This document shows positions 8,693 to 18,822 of a stretch of DNA of 64,000 nucleotides, in pieces. Each line of letters starts with the position of its first letter. The stretch's first letter is position 1. The notes beneath the pieces were generated by a model, which worked only from the letters and a program-made list of their open reading frames with translations, ran no database searches and was not told the DNA's origin. The position numbers and the translations under genes are program-made. This stretch comes from Flavobacterium sp. LC2016-12 (GTDB lineage Bacteria; Bacteroidota; Bacteroidia; Flavobacteriales; Flavobacteriaceae), in the NCBI RefSeq assembly GCF_015351595.1, contig NZ_JADKPT010000010.1, positions 109,461-173,460 of the forward strand. The letters run 5' to 3'.

Positions 8693-11566
8693 TTATTTTT
8701 TAATAAACTTCATCACCTGAACTTTATTATTTTCATCAATTGCTTTTACGACATATAAACCTGTTTTTAAATCGCTTACGCCATATTGAAAATCGGTATT
8801 ACCATTTGGAGTAAAGCTTTTTACCAATTGACCAGATATTGCATACACCTGAACTTTTGCCGGAGCAATATTTAAGGTAAAATGATTTAAAACCGGATTT
8901 GGATATAAATTAACTGAGTTCTCTTTTTCAAATTCAGGAATTGCCAGATTAGCTGTTTTGTTTCCATAAATTCTATATTCTCCAGGTGCCAAATTTATCG
9001 TAGCGTTAACATCAGTTACATTCATAGAAGTATTATCCATTAAATTATACCATGTCCCAGTGTATTGAAAACCAGTGGCTACATTTTTCGCTGTCACATC
9101 AAAATTGGCTAAAATCAATACATCTTTTAATTGTGTTGCAGCAAGATTATTGTTTGTAATTTTTACATTTACCGTCAAAGTATTGGCATTTGCCATTGTA
9201 GCTGTACCTGAAAACACTGGCTCCGTTACTTTCAGGTTAATCATTTTTGCCCAATCGTAATAAATTTTATTTCGATTCGTATTTCCTAACCAATTTTCTG
9301 CCCATTGTGGCTGTGGTTTCGTATCTAATTTACAATCGCCGGAAAGAGTTCCCGAAGCATCATTTACGCTTCCGTCTTTACAAGTAAAAATAGAATCATC
9401 CCAACCTAATTCACCAAAATGCCAAATCATTTTTGGCCCTGGAATCAACAATGAAACTGCTCCAATTGCCGACATTCTTGACAATGCTGTATTTAATGTT
9501 TTTACATTATAACTTCCTGACGAATTTCCGTATTGTACATTTTTATACATCACACGTTCTTCGTCATGACTTTCTGCATAACCCATTAAACGGTTTGCTG
9601 TAAAACCACGGCTTGAACTCATCATTCTCGAAATATTATTCTCTGTAGAGTATCCCATTGACAATTGATTGTATTGATCTGTCATTTTTCCCCACATCAT
9701 AATACCTTTACTCGGCGTTTCAGTGATTTTGTAGTTTGCCCACTCCTGTTCTTCAGCATCAGATCCTAAATGTTCGAAAATAGCATAATGTGTAGGATCA
9801 AGACCCCATGAATAATCAGCATATTTTTTCAAAATATCTACCCTATCTTGTTGGTATCTGTTTGTACAAGCCTCATCTGCGGCTGTACAAGCCTGAGTAA
9901 AACCTTTAGTTAAATCCCAACGGAAACCATCAATTTTGTATTCTTCAATCCATTGTTTAACCACACGCTCCACATAATACTGTGTTTTTAATGACTGGTG
10001 ATTAAAATCCTCTCCAACACTATAACTATGTTTAGCTACGGTATTGAAATAAGGATTTTCGATTGTTGGCGAACCAAAACCATCTCCATCAGCATCATTC
10101 ATCCACATTCTTACCATAGGATTTCTTCCAAAAGCATGATTTAAAGCCACGTCAAGAATAACTGCAATTCCGTTTTGATGGCATAAATCAATTAGCTCTT
10201 TTAATTTATCTGAAGTTCCATAAAATTTATCTAAAGCCATATGAAATGAAGTATTATACCCCCAGCTCTCATTGCCTTCAAATTCCATAACCGGCATTAA
10301 TTCGATTGCATTTACTTTAAGTGTTTTAAAATATTCTATTTTATCAATTAAACTTTGGTAATTTCTTGCTGCATCAAAATCACGTACTAAAACTTCATAC
10401 ACAACCAATTTATCTTTTTCTGGTTTTGTAAAATTCGTTACCTGCCAATTGTATGCAGTTTGACCTGTTTTAAGAACTGTAACCTCAAAAGTTTGCCCTG
10501 TCGGATAAGCTGGCATATTTGGATATGAAGCCGCAGGAATTCCTCCATCATCATAAGGCGACAAAACCAAGGTTGAATAAGGATCTGCGGTCTTTACCAT
10601 TGAAGGGGAGTTTGCCAGCGGAGTTGCATCAACCACCCAATATTGATAGGTATTGTTTACGCCAGAAACTAACCCTGTCAATTCCAGCCAAAACTTACCT
10701 GACACAGGATCTTTCTTCATTGCATAGGCCGATGAAGGCTGCCAATTGTTAAAACTTCCGGCAACATAAACAAAATCTTTTAGAGGTGCATCTAAAACTA
10801 AAGTTGCTTTTGTAGCATCAGTAGCATTGTAATTAATTCCATCAACTAATCCCGAAGGCATAGCTTCAGAAACGGTATTTGGATTTACAACAACAGAAAA
10901 CTTTTTAGAAATAGTAGTCGTTCCCTGAGTTGCCAACAACTCATAACTTTGATTGCTAACAATATTAGTGTGGGAATAAGTATAACTTGATGCACTTGCT
11001 ACCGTATTAATTACCGTTCCATTCGCTTTTAAAGAATAGCTTGCCGCCCCATTTGTGTTTGTTGCAGTAATATTAAAATTTGAACCTGACGATATAATGG
11101 TAGTACTATTTTCAACAGGAGCTGTTAAGGTTACCTGAAAAGAACCTACTTCGGCCAGAATATCTTGTGATTTTTTATCCCCTGCACCATTTTTTGCTTT
11201 AATCAAAAAACCTATTTTACCAATTCCGGTTACATTGTAATATATTGTTGGCCTAATGATCTTAGTATAAGTATCGGATACGGAGTTATAAGTAAATTTA
11301 CTTGCATCACTTGATGCCTCCCATGCTCCATTATTAGGTGTGCCTTTCTGTGTAGTATCATTGGTATCGAAAGCCCATGCCCACATATAAAGAGAATGAT
11401 CTGTAACTCCCCAGGTACTTTCGTTAATACTGCTTCCGTTAATTGTAACGGTAACAGCGGTGTTTTCCTCAAAAGTAGCTGGACTTACAGAGTAAGTTAC
11501 CGTTTGCTGTTGTGCAAATGATATTGCTGACAACAAAAGGAAAAATAATAGTAAAGTTTTTTTCAT
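8693..11566 (-). CDS. GH13 alpha-amylase exported by the type IX secretion system
   Basis: 957 aa. A signal peptide ends SFAQ (about 19). Two all-beta modules follow (about 25-145 and 145-235), then a CBM48-like module with VAGSFNNW at 269-276. The GH13 barrel covers about 385-780: conserved region DVALNH (472-477), nucleophile D551 in GFRWD, acid/base E598 in AIFEHLG, and D668 in ESHDEE. The last 70 residues form a T9SS type A sorting domain (NLYPNPV, then TGLYVVK, ending VMKFIKK), so the protein is predicted to reach the cell surface or medium. It takes the place of the SusG lipoprotein of Bacteroides. It lies 74 nt downstream of susE and is separated from it by a hairpin, which may reduce its expression relative to susCDE. 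Confidence 0.93.
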   Translation of the reverse strand: MKKTLLLFFLLLSAISFAQQQTVTYSVSPATFEENTAVTVTINGSSINESTWGVTDHSLYMWAWAFDTNDTTQKGTPNNGAWEASSDASKFTYNSVSDTYTKIIRPTIYYNVTGIGKIGFLIKAKNGAGDKKSQDILAEVGSFQVTLTAPVENSTTIISSGSNFNITATNTNGAASYSLKANGTVINTVASASSYTYSHTNIVSNQSYELLATQGTTTISKKFSVVVNPNTVSEAMPSGLVDGINYNATDATKATLVLDAPLKDFVYVAGSFNNWQPSSAYAMKKDPVSGKFWLELTGLVSGVNNTYQYWVVDATPLANSPSMVKTADPYSTLVLSPYDDGGIPAASYPNMPAYPTGQTFEVTVLKTGQTAYNWQVTNFTKPEKDKLVVYEVLVRDFDAARNYQSLIDKIEYFKTLKVNAIELMPVMEFEGNESWGYNTSFHMALDKFYGTSDKLKELIDLCHQNGIAVILDVALNHAFGRNPMVRMWMNDADGDGFGSPTIENPYFNTVAKHSYSVGEDFNHQSLKTQYYVERVVKQWIEEYKIDGFRWDLTKGFTQACTAADEACTNRYQQDRVDILKKYADYSWGLDPTHYAIFEHLGSDAEEQEWANYKITETPSKGIMMWGKMTDQYNQLSMGYSTENNISRMMSSSRGFTANRLMGYAESHDEERVMYKNVQYGNSSGSYNVKTLNTALSRMSAIGAVSLLIPGPKMIWHFGELGWDDSIFTCKDGSVNDASGTLSGDCKLDTKPQPQWAENWLGNTNRNKIYYDWAKMINLKVTEPVFSGTATMANANTLTVNVKITNNNLAATQLKDVLILANFDVTAKNVATGFQYTGTWYNLMDNTSMNVTDVNATINLAPGEYRIYGNKTANLAIPEFEKENSVNLYPNPVLNHFTLNIAPAKVQVYAISGQLVKSFTPNGNTDFQYGVSDLKTGLYVVKAIDENNKVQVMKFIKK

Positions 11567-11592
11567 AATGTGGTTATTTAGTTAGTTTGATT

Positions 11593-11623
11593 AAAAAAGG
11601 GCTACCTTGTCGATAGCCCTTTT
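11593..11623 (-). terminator. intra-operon terminator or attenuator between susE and the amylase
   Basis: In the minus-strand direction AAAAGGGCTA pairs with TAGCCCTTTT (10 bp; arms 11623-11614 and 11604-11595), followed by a short T-run. It lies between the susE stop and the amylase start, where read-through would set the ratio of binding proteins to enzyme. Confidence 0.7.
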
Positions 11624-11640
11624 AAATATTTCAAAAAATA

Positions 11641-12738
11641 TTACTCTTGATTTGGAATCATTAAATAACTTCCGTCTAAATCATTGAAATAAATTAGATA
11701 TTTAGATTTAGCTACTGGTATATTATCACCAGTTCCGCCGCCTGAGAAAGCAGTATTACCACCCCATGAAACATCCCAGCTATCATTTGCTCTAAATTTA
11801 AGACCACCATCTTTCAAAGCAGTTACGCCAAGACTCCAAATGTGTCCGTTGAAAGTAGATTTGATCATTGGTGTAGAAGAATCCCAGCCACCAGGAGTGC
11901 TGTCTCCAATAATACCCACTGTTGCATATAATGTTGCACCAGAAGCATCATAAGGAGTAAGTTTGTAAGTTAATTTCTCAACATCCATAACAAATGTATA
12001 GTATCCATCTGCAGTTATTTCAATACTTGCAGGATCCGGATCAGATTCTGTTCCCCTGTACACTAAAGTTCCACCAGAACCACCATACATTGGAGCCCAG
12101 CTTCCTAAGTTTGAAATTGTTTTGAAATATCCTTTTTTAAAGAATCCAGTAAACTTATATTCGTTTGAATTTTTTGGATTTCTAAACAAGATTTGATTTC
12201 CTTTATTGTTATCCCATCCTGAAACAGTTGCATCTCCAACTAAATACCATTCTGTAAAGTTATAATCAACTCTACCTGTATACGGCGTTACACTTATTGT
12301 AATTAATGTTTTTCCTTCCTGAGGAATAGCACCTGCAACACTTGAAGTGATTTTTACATCAAATTGAGAAACAACATCTGTTGCTGCACCAAGATCAATT
12401 GCTGCCTGATTTAAATCTTTAGCAAGTATTGAAGCCTCAGTTACACCACTTGTTGTCGCTAGTGTTTTGGCAGATTTAAAATCTCCACCTTTTTTATCAA
12501 TTAACAAAGTATATTTCACTACGACATCTGCTGAATATTCTGCAGGTGACCATGTAAATTTTGTAGCTACTTCTGATGGTTTATCAGCATCCAAAACAAA
12601 TTGTGCTCCTGTTGCCGGTGCAGTAATTTCTGGCACTGAAACAGCTGAAACTATTGGCCTGTCATCTACAGCATCAGCATTACATGACACCGCCAATACA
12701 CCAATAAATGCGATTAAAATTTTATATATATTTTTCAT
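11641..12738 (-). CDS. susE: SusE-like outer-membrane starch-binding lipoprotein
   Basis: 365 aa. The lipobox AVSC places the lipidated cysteine at residue 19. A SusE-type N-terminal domain (about 25-130) reads ITAPATGAQFVL and FTWSPAEY. Two tandem beta-sandwich modules follow (about 155-260 and 268-362), each with a signature of the kind WYLVGDATVSGWD or VGIIGDSTPGGWD, as in the starch-binding SusE/SusF domains of Bacteroides. It is expected on the cell surface holding starch or maltodextrin next to the SusCD pore. It is 20 nt downstream of susD. No separate susF is present; the amylase follows directly. Confidence 0.88.
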   Translation of the reverse strand: MKNIYKILIAFIGVLAVSCNADAVDDRPIVSAVSVPEITAPATGAQFVLDADKPSEVATKFTWSPAEYSADVVVKYTLLIDKKGGDFKSAKTLATTSGVTEASILAKDLNQAAIDLGAATDVVSQFDVKITSSVAGAIPQEGKTLITISVTPYTGRVDYNFTEWYLVGDATVSGWDNNKGNQILFRNPKNSNEYKFTGFFKKGYFKTISNLGSWAPMYGGSGGTLVYRGTESDPDPASIEITADGYYTFVMDVEKLTYKLTPYDASGATLYATVGIIGDSTPGGWDSSTPMIKSTFNGHIWSLGVTALKDGGLKFRANDSWDVSWGGNTAFSGGGTGDNIPVAKSKYLIYFNDLDGSYLMIPNQE

Positions 12739-12758
12739 TTTACTGTTTTATAAAGGTG

Positions 12759-14366
12759 TTAGTATCCTGGATTTTGTTTCAAAGTTGGATTTGCCTGAAT
12801 GATTCTTGAAGGAATAGGCATTAAATCTCTATAAGATTCTGTTGCAGTACCATTCATAGAACCACCTTTCCATTGCCAGATTTTAGATCCACCTGTGAAT
12901 TTTCCAAAACGAATTAAATCAGTTCTTCTGTGGCATTCCCAGAACAATTCTCTTCCTCTTTCATTCAAAATAAAATCAAGAGTTAAATCTGTTGCGCTAA
13001 TTTGTGTAGCATTTGCTCTGGTTCTGATTTTATTTATATAACCTACAGCAGTTGTAATATTCCCTGAAGACGCACCTCTCACAGTAGCCTCAGCGTACAT
13101 TAAGTAAGCATCAGACAATCTAAACATAGGGAAATCAGTGTCCGGCATATCTGTTCTTTGACCTGGAGAACCATCAGATTTTGTATTGTTATACTTTGTA
13201 ACTGCATAACCATCTGTAAAAGTTCCGATATTATTAATATCTAAAGACTGACCATCTGTATAAAACGTTCCTCTTTTATCTCCGGTAGCAGTTGCATCAG
13301 GAAAAAGAGCAACAAACTCTTTACGAGCTCTTGTCCCGAACCATCCACCATCCATACCTCTTGTAGAAGCATCCATAGTTCCTCCAATAGAAGCATGTAT
13401 AATAAAACTCATTCCTCCACCAATAGCTCTAATAGCATTTCCATCACCTATAATAGGAAAAATAAATTCCGATTGCGCACCATTTTTGTCATTATCAGCA
13501 CAGAACAAATAGTTGTAGGGAACATCTGCAAATGCGTATCCTGAACTTGTAATAATCTCATTACACAATACAGCTGCATCATTATTTCTGTCTGTACCTG
13601 TATAAACTTTAGAATTCAAATACATTTGAGCTAATAAAAATTTAGCTGCTGTTTTATCAATTCTTCCGTATTCGTTTGTTTTTGGAGCAGCAAGGCTACC
13701 ATCTAAATCTTTCAATTCAGCTTCAAGAAAAGCAAAAACTTCAGCTCTTGTTTTTTGTTCCGGATAAAAGAAACCTACTGGATCGTTTTCTGTAGTAATC
13801 GGCACATTTCCGAACAAATCCATTAAGTTATAATACGAAAATGCTCTTAAGAAACGAGCTTCAGCTCTAAAAGTTGCAATTTCAGCTTTAAGATTAGTAT
13901 CAACACCTCTTTCATTCAATTTTTCATCTGTTGTTTGTCTTAAAAATTCATTGGCAACACTAATTTCATAGAATGCTCTTGAAAATGTTCCCGCTAAAAA
14001 TTCGTTTGCAGGTGACCATGTTTGAGTATTGATTGTTGGTAAAGTACCATCAGCCCAAGCAATAACCGCTTCATCAGTTGGCAATTCCTGAGTTACAAAA
14101 AGTAATCTCAAGTAGCTACTAAAATCTCCTCCAATTCCCGCAATATCAGCTTGCCCGTCTCCATCATTTCCTCCTACATACAAACCCGCATATAACTTTG
14201 CTAATACTTGTTTATATGATGTCGGATCTTTAAAAAATGATTCAGATAGAAACTCATCATCATCGCCCGGTGTCACGTTTAAATCGTCTGTACACGAAGT
14301 AAGCGTCATACTTAATCCCAAAATGAATAGGAAAAAGTAAGATATATATTTAAATGATATTTTCAT
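12759..14366 (-). CDS. susD: SusD/RagB-family outer-membrane glycan-binding lipoprotein
   Basis: 535 aa. The lipobox TLTSC gives a lipidated cysteine at residue 25, followed by acidic residues as in surface-exposed lipoproteins. The helical TPR-like scaffold of the family is visible in RAEARFLRAFSYYNLMDLFG and in the C-terminal ERGRELFWECHRRTDLIRFGKF block. SusD forms the hinged lid of the SusC transporter and presents maltooligosaccharide to it. The gene is 35 nt downstream of susC in the canonical C-D-E order, so substrate assignment to starch-like glucans comes from the flanking GH13/GH97/GH65 genes. Confidence 0.95.
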   Translation of the reverse strand: MKISFKYISYFFLFILGLSMTLTSCTDDLNVTPGDDDEFLSESFFKDPTSYKQVLAKLYAGLYVGGNDGDGQADIAGIGGDFSSYLRLLFVTQELPTDEAVIAWADGTLPTINTQTWSPANEFLAGTFSRAFYEISVANEFLRQTTDEKLNERGVDTNLKAEIATFRAEARFLRAFSYYNLMDLFGNVPITTENDPVGFFYPEQKTRAEVFAFLEAELKDLDGSLAAPKTNEYGRIDKTAAKFLLAQMYLNSKVYTGTDRNNDAAVLCNEIITSSGYAFADVPYNYLFCADNDKNGAQSEFIFPIIGDGNAIRAIGGGMSFIIHASIGGTMDASTRGMDGGWFGTRARKEFVALFPDATATGDKRGTFYTDGQSLDINNIGTFTDGYAVTKYNNTKSDGSPGQRTDMPDTDFPMFRLSDAYLMYAEATVRGASSGNITTAVGYINKIRTRANATQISATDLTLDFILNERGRELFWECHRRTDLIRFGKFTGGSKIWQWKGGSMNGTATESYRDLMPIPSRIIQANPTLKQNPGY

Positions 14367-14401
14367 TTTATTTGTTTTTAAAATTTGTTTTCAATATTCT
14401 A

Positions 14402-17377
14402 TTAGAAACTTGCATTTACTCCAAACAAGAAAGTTCTGGCTCTTGGATAAACATTGTTATCGATTCCGTTGAATTTCTCTGGATCTAAACCGTCATATTT
14501 TGTAAGAACAAAAACATTTTGAACTCCAGCTGTGAATCTTAAAGAAGCCGCTTTAAGTAATGTCTTATCAAAAGTGTACCCTAGAGTTACATTGTCAAGT
14601 TTGATAAAAGAAGCATCTTTAATAAAATAGTTAGACAAATAACGTGATGTACCATTATCTTCAAAAGTGAAACCAGTATTAAGATAATCTGAGCTTACAT
14701 TAGACAAATCTGTTTGTCTTCTTAAACCTGCATCTGAATAACCTAAATTAGAACTTACGTTATCAAAAATGTAATTTCCTAAACTTGCTCTCCAGTTCAT
14801 TGTAAAATCAAACTTTTTGTAGTTTAAAGTAGAGAACAAACCGAATGTATAATCTGGTGTTGGTTTGTGAAATCTGTAACGATCTGCATCGTCTAATTTT
14901 CCATCACCGTTTCTGTCTACATATGCACCCGCAATTGGTTTCTTATTAGCATCATATAATTGCTCGTAAACTAAGAATGAGTTAGGTGCATACCCTACTG
15001 AGTTAACCTGAATTTTATTTCCTGCACCTCCTGCAATATTATCTCCCGAAAGGTAACCTTGGAAACCAGGAACAGTAATTCCTAAATCTGTAATTTTTTG
15101 ATCAATATAAGTTGTATTAAAAGCAACATTCCAAGTTAAATTATCGTTTTTAACGATATCAGACTGAATATTAAACTCAATACCTTTAGTTCTTACACTA
15201 CCAATGTTATAAGTACCTTGGTTTCTAATGTTTGCCCCGTCAGGAACTACTACATCAGCTAGTAAGTCACTTGATTTTTTATCAAAGTAGTTTACTGTAC
15301 CTGTAATTCTGTCATTAAGGAAACCAAAATCGATACCAACGTTAGTTTCAGCTAATTCTTCCCATTTAATATTTTCGTTATATCCTTCTGGTCTTGCAGT
15401 AGAATATATCTGACCACCAAAAATATATTGTGTATTAATTGTTCCTAAAGTAACACGTCTTAAATAATCATACTGAGCAGGAATATCTTGTTGTCCTGTT
15501 GTACCGTATCCAAATCTTAATTTTAAACTTGACAAAGTCTCGTTACCTTTTAAAAACTCTTCTTCAGCAACATTCCATGCTAAAGCAACTCCTCCAAAAT
15601 TACCCCATCTGTTATCTTCAGAGAAACGTGAAGTTCCGTCTCTTCTATAATTTACTGTCGCTAAATAGCGGCTATCATAATTCAACGTTAAACGTCCAAA
15701 GTAAGATTGTAAGTTAATATCCGGATCAGTAATAACATCCTCATTAGGATTTGGTTGTCTAGTTTCTCCCGATTGATATTTTTCTTTTTGGAATAACTGA
15801 TAGTTATAACCTGCTGTTGCGTCAATTTTAATTTTACCAATATCTTTTGTATAATTAAAGTAGGCGTTTAGGTTTTTATTTTGCAACATATCTGTGTAGC
15901 TTGAGTAGTTTCCAACATTAGTCCAATTCCCTGAACTAAAAGCATTTGGCTGATACCCTAAGGCACTTTCAGTACTAACTTCTGTGTAACCACTACTATC
16001 GAATCTATCGATACCTGCCTCTACAACAGCTCTTAAATCTTCAAAGAAATGTAATTTATAGTCTAATCTAACATTTCCCCATTTTCTTGTTGAAGTTGCT
16101 CTTCTCTCGTCTTGATTTAATCTTGCTACTGGGTTTCTTGCTGGTAATAATGGTAAGTTTCCATTAGCTTCCAACCATTCAAAATATCCTCCATAACGAG
16201 AACCAGCGCTGTAAACTGATTGTGTTGGATCAAAACCAATAGCACTTCCAATTACTGCACCTTCATCCTGAAATTGATTTTTTCCAAAAGATAAATTCCC
16301 GCTAATATCAATTTTTAAATGATTGTCAAATAAAACCGGATTTAACGATAACGATGTCGTAGTTCTTTCAAAAGAAGTGTTTCTAAGGATTCCTGGATTA
16401 TCAACATTTCCTACAGATAAACGTACCGGTAATTTATTAAATAAAGAACCACTAACAGATATGTTATTGTTTGTTGTTAATGCAGTATGGAAAATTTCAT
16501 CCTGCCAGTTTGTATTTGCAGTCCCCATTAAAGCTTGTTGAGCCGCTGAACCTTTAGTATTTACTAATTCACGAAATTGATCAGCACTTAATACATCAAC
16601 CTGATTTGCTACTGTGTTGATACCAACCTGAGAGCTAAAGTTAACTTTTACGCCACCTTTTGTACCTTTTTTAGTTGTAATTACAATTACACCATTTGCA
16701 GCTCTTGATCCATAAATCGCTGCTGCAGAAGCATCTTTTAAAACTGTAAATGACTCAATATCATTAGGATCAATTGTAGATAAGATACTTGTCGCTCCAC
16801 TTGGAACACTATTACTTAAAGGCAATCCGTCCAAAACGATTAATGGCTCATTTGAAGCAGTCAATGATGATCCTCCACGAATTCTAATATCCGCTTTTGC
16901 TCCTGGTGCTCCGCCTCCTGTAACGTTAACACCTGCAATACGGCCACTAATTAAACTCTCTGGAGTTACATTAATACCTTTATTAAATTCTTTTGCAGAG
17001 ATTTGTGATACAGAACCTGTTGCGTCTTTTTTCTTAACAGTTCCATAACCTACTTGCACCACAACTTCTTTAAGTTGATTCGTATCTTCTTCTAAAGAAA
17101 CGTTTAGCGTTTTTTGTCCACTGTAATCAAGGGTTTGTGTTTTGTATCCAATAAATGAAACAACAATTTTGTTTCCGCTTTTAACATTTGACAGTTGGTA
17201 ATTACCATCAAATCCTGTTGATGCACCGCTTGGAGCACCTTGTACATTTACATTTACTCCCGGTATTGGCTGACCCGTTGCTTTATCGACAACAGTCCCA
17301 CTTAAAGTGTTTTGAGCTAACACAGTAAATGGCAACAATAGGAATAAAAATAACAACTTTTTGTAAATTGTTTTCAT
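14402..17377 (-). CDS. susC: SusC-like TonB-dependent outer-membrane transporter
   Basis: 991 aa. A signal peptide ends TVLAQ (about 22). A CarboxypepD_reg-like domain (about 24-100) contains GTVVDKATGQPIPGVNV. A plug domain begins with VVVQVGYGTVKKKDATGSVS and includes the SusC-type DASAAAIYGSRAANGVIVITTK block. A 22-strand barrel ends in FLFGVNASF with the usual C-terminal aromatic residue. It imports maltooligosaccharides bound by SusD, powered by TonB. A consensus promoter lies 60-95 nt upstream. The gene is divergent from a LacI-type regulator, whereas the Bacteroides sus locus uses the membrane regulator SusR. Confidence 0.96.
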   Translation of the reverse strand: MKTIYKKLLFLFLLLPFTVLAQNTLSGTVVDKATGQPIPGVNVNVQGAPSGASTGFDGNYQLSNVKSGNKIVVSFIGYKTQTLDYSGQKTLNVSLEEDTNQLKEVVVQVGYGTVKKKDATGSVSQISAKEFNKGINVTPESLISGRIAGVNVTGGGAPGAKADIRIRGGSSLTASNEPLIVLDGLPLSNSVPSGATSILSTIDPNDIESFTVLKDASAAAIYGSRAANGVIVITTKKGTKGGVKVNFSSQVGINTVANQVDVLSADQFRELVNTKGSAAQQALMGTANTNWQDEIFHTALTTNNNISVSGSLFNKLPVRLSVGNVDNPGILRNTSFERTTTSLSLNPVLFDNHLKIDISGNLSFGKNQFQDEGAVIGSAIGFDPTQSVYSAGSRYGGYFEWLEANGNLPLLPARNPVARLNQDERRATSTRKWGNVRLDYKLHFFEDLRAVVEAGIDRFDSSGYTEVSTESALGYQPNAFSSGNWTNVGNYSSYTDMLQNKNLNAYFNYTKDIGKIKIDATAGYNYQLFQKEKYQSGETRQPNPNEDVITDPDINLQSYFGRLTLNYDSRYLATVNYRRDGTSRFSEDNRWGNFGGVALAWNVAEEEFLKGNETLSSLKLRFGYGTTGQQDIPAQYDYLRRVTLGTINTQYIFGGQIYSTARPEGYNENIKWEELAETNVGIDFGFLNDRITGTVNYFDKKSSDLLADVVVPDGANIRNQGTYNIGSVRTKGIEFNIQSDIVKNDNLTWNVAFNTTYIDQKITDLGITVPGFQGYLSGDNIAGGAGNKIQVNSVGYAPNSFLVYEQLYDANKKPIAGAYVDRNGDGKLDDADRYRFHKPTPDYTFGLFSTLNYKKFDFTMNWRASLGNYIFDNVSSNLGYSDAGLRRQTDLSNVSSDYLNTGFTFEDNGTSRYLSNYFIKDASFIKLDNVTLGYTFDKTLLKAASLRFTAGVQNVFVLTKYDGLDPEKFNGIDNNVYPRARTFLFGVNASF

Positions 17378-17442
17378 ACTTTTTGTTTAAATTAGTTTGA
17401 GTTTGTGATTGTTAGTTAAGTTTTTAATTTTACTTCGAATTT

Positions 17443-17471
17443 CAAAATTAGGAATTAATTAACACGCTCAA
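17443..17471 (-). promoter_or_regulatory. promoter of the susCDE operon
   Basis: On the minus strand, TTG (17471-17469), an 18-nt spacer, then TAATTTTG (17450-17443), a full match to TTG-N17..20-TAnnTTTG. Predicted transcription would start about 60 nt upstream of the susC ATG. Confidence 0.7.
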
Positions 17472-17612
17472 CAAGAGGGCATTTTAATTGGTTTACGAAA
17501 ACGTGATAGTGTTGAAAACTTTCTATTTTTTGTAATCTTTTAAGTCAAAAAATGCTAAATCAGAAAATAAAAGATACCTTTATTATTAATTAGATTTTTT
17601 TCAATACTATAT

Positions 17613-18644
17613 ATGAAACGCAAAATCACTTTAAAACAGATTGCAAAGGAACTAGACGTATCTATTTCAACTGTCTCAAAATCACTTAGAAACAGCTTAG
17701 AAATAGGCGAAGAAACACGCTTAAAAGTCCAGGCTTTTGCAAAGTTTTACAACTACAAACCCAACAATATTGCCCTTAGTTTAAAAAACCGAAAAACCAA
17801 AAGTATTGGCATTATCATTCCGGAAATTGTACATTATTTTTTCTCGACTGTAATCAACGGAATTGAGCAGGTAGCCAACGAAAATGGTTATAGTGTTGTC
17901 ATCTGTTTATCTGATGATTCTTTTGATAAAGAAGTCTTAAATATGGAGATGTTGGCCAACGGAAGCATCGACGGATTTATCATGTCTCTTTCTAAAGAAA
18001 CCCAGTATAAAGGGGACTTCCACCACATTACCGAGGTTATAAATCAAGGAATGCCGGTTGTAATGTTCGATCGTGTAACCAATGATATTTTATGCGATAA
18101 AGTTATTATTGATGATAAAGCTGCTGCTTATGAAGCGGTTCAGAGCTTGATTGATAATGGCAGAAAAAAGATCGCTTTAGTTACCACTGTTGATTATGTA
18201 AGTGTTGGAAAATTAAGAACGGATGGTTACGAAAAAGCACTTTTAGACAACGGATTGTCTTTCAATGAAGATTTAATCATTAAAATTGAAGATGTAGATA
18301 CTTGTGAAATAACGATTAGTCAGCTTTTGCATGATAGAGCCTTTGATGCTGTTTTTGCTGTAAATGAACTTTTTGCCGTAACCATTATCAAAACTGCCAA
18401 TAAAATGGGGCTTAAAGTTCCTGAAGATTTGGCTGTCATTGCATTTACAGATGGAATTATCTCTAAATACTCCACACCAAGTATTACAACCGTAAGTCAG
18501 AGTGGTGAAAAAATGGGAAATAAAGCAGCTAAAATGCTAATTGAAAGATTAGAAGCCGAACACGATGATGACGATGAAGAAAACGAAAATTACACTACAG
18601 AAGTTATAGAAACGCACTTAATAAAAAGAGAATCTACTGACTAA
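17613..18644 (+). CDS. LacI/GalR-family transcriptional regulator of the starch locus
   Basis: 343 aa. The N-terminal LacI helix-turn-helix (LKQIAKELDVSISTVSKSLRN, about 6-26) and hinge are followed by a periplasmic-binding-protein-like sensor domain (about 60-330) starting KSIGIIIPEIVHYFFS. The family binds a sugar or sugar phosphate that alters operator binding. It sits between divergent susCDE and the maltose-catabolic genes, and is the only regulator in the locus, so it is the likely controller of both halves. Whether it represses or activates cannot be read from the sequence. A terminator follows the gene, so it is transcribed separately from the transporter. Confidence 0.92.
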   Translation: MKRKITLKQIAKELDVSISTVSKSLRNSLEIGEETRLKVQAFAKFYNYKPNNIALSLKNRKTKSIGIIIPEIVHYFFSTVINGIEQVANENGYSVVICLSDDSFDKEVLNMEMLANGSIDGFIMSLSKETQYKGDFHHITEVINQGMPVVMFDRVTNDILCDKVIIDDKAAAYEAVQSLIDNGRKKIALVTTVDYVSVGKLRTDGYEKALLDNGLSFNEDLIIKIEDVDTCEITISQLLHDRAFDAVFAVNELFAVTIIKTANKMGLKVPEDLAVIAFTDGIISKYSTPSITTVSQSGEKMGNKAAKMLIERLEAEHDDDDEENENYTTEVIETHLIKRESTD

Positions 18645-18667
18645 AATTCTTAAAATCAACCTTTTCT

Positions 18668-18698
18668 AAAGCCATAAAGAGTATTTATGGCTTTTTTG
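18668..18698 (+). terminator. intrinsic terminator of the LacI-type gene
   Basis: An 11-bp stem AAAGCCATAAA/TTTATGGCTTT with a five-base loop and a T-tract, 24 nt after the stop codon. Confidence 0.85.
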
Positions 18699-18777
18699 TT
18701 AGCATATATCTAAAAATAATTTATACTTTTACGGCCGTCAAAGCTTTTACTTTTACTTCGAAAAAATAGTAAGTTTT

Positions 18778-18796
18778 GATAAGCAAAGCGCTTATC
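18778..18796 (+). promoter_or_regulatory. candidate operator before the maltose-type transporter
   Basis: Perfect inverted heptamers GATAAGC (18778-18784) and GCTTATC (18790-18796) enclose the palindrome AAGCGCTT (18786-18793), 27 nt before the transporter start. The placement and central CG fit a LacI-family binding site for the adjacent regulator. This is inference. Confidence 0.5.
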
Positions 18797-18822
18797 GTCT
18801 AATTAATTTTTTAATTACGATA

